A stretch of DNA of 9,557 nucleotides, from the NCBI GenBank assembly GCA_028822475.1, contig JAPKDT010000071.1, positions 1-9,557 on the forward strand. The letters are read 5' to 3'. This DNA comes from SAR324 cluster bacterium (GTDB lineage Bacteria; SAR324; NAC60-12). Made by a program: the position numbers and the translations under genes. Under the pieces are notes generated by a model. The model saw nothing but the letters and a program-made list of their open reading frames with translations. It did no database searches and was not told where the DNA came from. This document shows, piece after piece, positions 7,804 to 9,557 of the stretch. How positions within the stretch are numbered: the first letter of the stretch is position 1; each line of letters opens with the position of its first letter.

Positions 7804-9330
7804 TTATTTATTGATGTAAGACTCGCGCATTTCACGTTTGAGAGTCTTCCCCGCGACATTGCAAGGAAACGAATCGTAAATTTGGACAGCTGAAATTCGC
7901 TGAAATTTTGCGTCTACACGTTCATTGGTCCATGTTATCAATTCGTTTTGACTGATGTTTTGAGCATGATGAAAAATGATTGCCGCAATCGGTGTTTCCC
8001 CCCATTTTTTGTCAGGAACACCAAACACAGAAACTTCTGCCACCGCGGGATGCTGAATGATTACTTCTTCAATATCTTTTGGAAAAACATTGACACCGCC
8101 ACTGATGATCATATCTTTAACACGGTCCACCAGAAATAAAAAACCATCTTCATCAAGATATCCTAAATCGCCTGAATGGAGCCAGCCCTTAACAATTGTT
8201 TTTTTTGTTAATTCGGGCTGCTTGTAGTAACCACTCATCATCATGGGACCGCGTCCGCAAATTTCTCCAATCTCTCCCGCTGTACAATCTTCACCGTTTT
8301 TCCGTAAAACTGTTATGTCAATAAAGGGAGGTGCAGCACCCACAGATCCTACTTTACGCAGCGCATCATCACGGTCCAAAAGTGAAAAAAAGCCTTCTGT
8401 CACTCCGTATAACTCGTAAAATATTCCAGGTAAAACTTCATTTAATTTGTGCTTGTATTCCAGTAACAACGGTGCGCCGACATTTTGGAGCATTTCCAGC
8501 GAACGCAATTTTTCAGGTTTAAAGTCTGGATGATTGAGCAATGCAGTAATCTGTGCAGGCACCATAACCATGTGAGTCACTTTTTCTTTTTCAACTGTGG
8601 CTAAAACCGCTCCTGCGTCAAAGTAATGGTGCAGAATATAAGTCGCACCCAAAAACATCCACGGCATTAAATCCAGCATCGCACCGTTGAAAACAATTGC
8701 GCCAGCGTGCAGCACAATACTTTCCGGAGTCATGCGCCAGGCTGAAGCAAAGTGCGTACAGTAGTTTGCACGGACATAATGCGTGTGAACTATCCCTTTT
8801 GGCGCTCCTGTGGTTCCACTAGAATACATGATGTTGTAGACGTCATCATCGCTCAGTTGTGCATCCGGAGGTTCATCCGTAGAGGCTTCCTCGATAAAAT
8901 CAGAATAAGTTTTAAAACCGTAAGTTGTTTTGTTTTCTCCTAGCAGAATCCAGTGCTTATTTTGAATTGCGGGAAGCTCATTTTTGATTTTATCCAGTGT
9001 CTCAGCAAATTCAGCATCCGCAAAGACAATCACAGTGTCAGAGTCGCGGAGCAGTGTCGTCAGTCCCGAAGCTTGCAACAAAGGACTTCCAGGCACAATC
9101 ACGATTCCTGTTTTTGCGGCCGCCCAATAAAGCAACATCAACTCTTCACAATTTGGTAGAACAGTCGCCATTTTTTGTCCTTTACGAATTCCGGAATCCA
9201 ACAGTGCATTTCCCAGTCGATTGACACGTGAATTTAATTCGAAGAAGTTTAAACGCACCTTGCCAACTACAAATGCAAGGTGTTCCGGACGATAGCGGGC
9301 ATGTCTCGGTAACAGGGAACCGATGTTCAT
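7804..9330 (-). CDS. AMP-forming acyl-CoA synthetase/ligase (ANL superfamily)
   Basis: Enzymes of this family activate a carboxylic acid with ATP to an acyl adenylate and pass it to coenzyme A in the cytoplasm. All core motifs are present in 508 residues, a normal length: the phosphate loop YSSGTTGAPKG (169-179), A5 YELYGVTEG (305-313), A7 HSGDLGYLDEDG (385-396) with Asp388, A8 DRVKDMIISGG (402-412) with the hinge region, and the C-terminal A10 NVAGKTLKRE (491-500) with adenylation Lys495. It looks most like medium/long-chain fatty-acyl or aryl-CoA ligases; motif reading cannot name the substrate. There is no carrier-protein or reductase domain. It stands apart from the murA run: a weak terminator and the hflX promoter follow, and a putative promoter with an overlapping inverted repeat precedes it. 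No other lipid gene lies in the window. The leader before the ATG is A-rich, without Shine-Dalgarno. Confidence 0.93.
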   Translation of the reverse strand: MNIGSLLPRHARYRPEHLAFVVGKVRLNFFELNSRVNRLGNALLDSGIRKGQKMATVLPNCEELMLLYWAAAKTGIVIVPGSPLLQASGLTTLLRDSDTVIVFADAEFAETLDKIKNELPAIQNKHWILLGENKTTYGFKTYSDFIEEASTDEPPDAQLSDDDVYNIMYSSGTTGAPKGIVHTHYVRANYCTHFASAWRMTPESIVLHAGAIVFNGAMLDLMPWMFLGATYILHHYFDAGAVLATVEKEKVTHMVMVPAQITALLNHPDFKPEKLRSLEMLQNVGAPLLLEYKHKLNEVLPGIFYELYGVTEGFFSLLDRDDALRKVGSVGAAPPFIDITVLRKNGEDCTAGEIGEICGRGPMMMSGYYKQPELTKKTIVKGWLHSGDLGYLDEDGFLFLVDRVKDMIISGGVNVFPKDIEEVIIQHPAVAEVSVFGVPDKKWGETPIAAIIFHHAQNISQNELITWTNERVDAKFQRISAVQIYDSFPCNVAGKTLKREMRESYINK

Positions 9331-9386
9331 TTTTTGTTATCTGCTGAGATTAATGTTCTGCTAAGCGTTAATTTAGAATGAGGTGA

Positions 9387-9415
9387 TAAATAGCACAGAC
9401 GTTTTGCACTTTCAA
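9387..9415 (-). promoter_or_regulatory. Putative promoter of the acyl-CoA ligase
   Basis: On the minus strand TTGAAA (9410-9415, five of six to consensus) is followed by a 17-bp spacer and TATTTA (9387-9392). A TGC directly before the -10 gives an extended -10 like that of the hflX promoter. The -10 hexamer itself is poor. The expected start near 9380 would give a leader of about 50 bases. Confidence 0.45.
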
Positions 9416-9421
9416 GCAAAA
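9402..9421. promoter_or_regulatory. Inverted repeat overlapping ligase -35, possible operator
   Basis: TTTTGC (9402-9407) and GCAAAA (9416-9421) are perfect 6-bp inverted arms separated by 8 bp. The dyad covers the proposed -35 (9410-9415) of the ligase promoter, where a dimeric repressor could block transcription. No regulator gene is in the window, and a 6-bp dyad in A/T-rich DNA may arise by chance. Confidence 0.3.
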
Positions 9422-9473
9422 GCTGGAATCATCAATAAGTAATTTTAATCAACAATAGCTTTATTTTCTGCAG

Positions 9474-9505
9474 ACAAAAAATACGATTTGAAAAAAAGAA
9501 ATCCG
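9474..9505 (-). terminator. Weak terminator-like hairpin with T-run
   Basis: On the minus strand CGGATTT and AAATCG can pair, with one bulged G, around a T-rich nine-base loop, followed by TATTTTTTG. It could end a minus-strand gene beyond the right edge of the window. Only two G-C pairs support the stem, so this is tentative. Confidence 0.22.
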
Positions 9506-9557
9506 CAGAGTGTAATTTAGTGAATAAGACATATTCCTAACTAATTTATATTATTAT

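Overview
The window looks like ordinary chromosome from a diderm bacterium of moderate-to-low G+C content, roughly 40% by eye. I see no phage, insertion sequence, CRISPR array, tRNA or rRNA. Three observations suggest an FCB/PVC-type lineage. MurA is of the Bacteroidetes-like class with an Asp in place of the active-site Cys. HflX carries a GTGEKQIE-type linker that I associate with Verrucomicrobia and Lentisphaerae relatives. Shine-Dalgarno sequences are weak or absent before nearly every gene. The two best promoters look sigma70-like with extended -10 elements, which argues against Bacteroidetes proper. The phylum assignment is an inference only.

Layout: a 209-residue orphan gene on the plus strand (63-692) converges on a run of six minus-strand genes. 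In transcription order these are an AMP-forming acyl-CoA ligase (9330-7804), hflX (7631-6324), murA (6175-4889), a HelD-type helicase (4880-2436), a class I/II aminotransferase (2398-1133) and a bactofilin (1062-730). No gap exceeds 300 bases. The larger gaps are 9331-9557 (putative ligase promoter with an overlapping inverted repeat and a weak terminator-like hairpin), 7632-7803 (weak terminator, then a good promoter for hflX) and 6176-6323 (nothing convincing).

The murA-helD spacing of 8 bp and the 37-bp helD-aminotransferase gap suggest a shared transcript. It may extend from hflX through the 148-bp gap to murA, and through a further 70-bp gap to the bactofilin. The cluster mixes envelope work (MurA commits UDP-GlcNAc to peptidoglycan, bactofilin builds a wall-associated scaffold) with rescue of stalled machines (HflX splits ribosomes, HelD frees stalled RNA polymerase). 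That link is thematic; the sequence does not prove a joint pathway.

I found no convincing undescribed system. The most useful observations are the Asp-type MurA (predicted intrinsic fosfomycin insensitivity), the HelD-family protein directly downstream of murA, a dyad overlapping the ligase -35 element, and the unrecognised convergent orphan.
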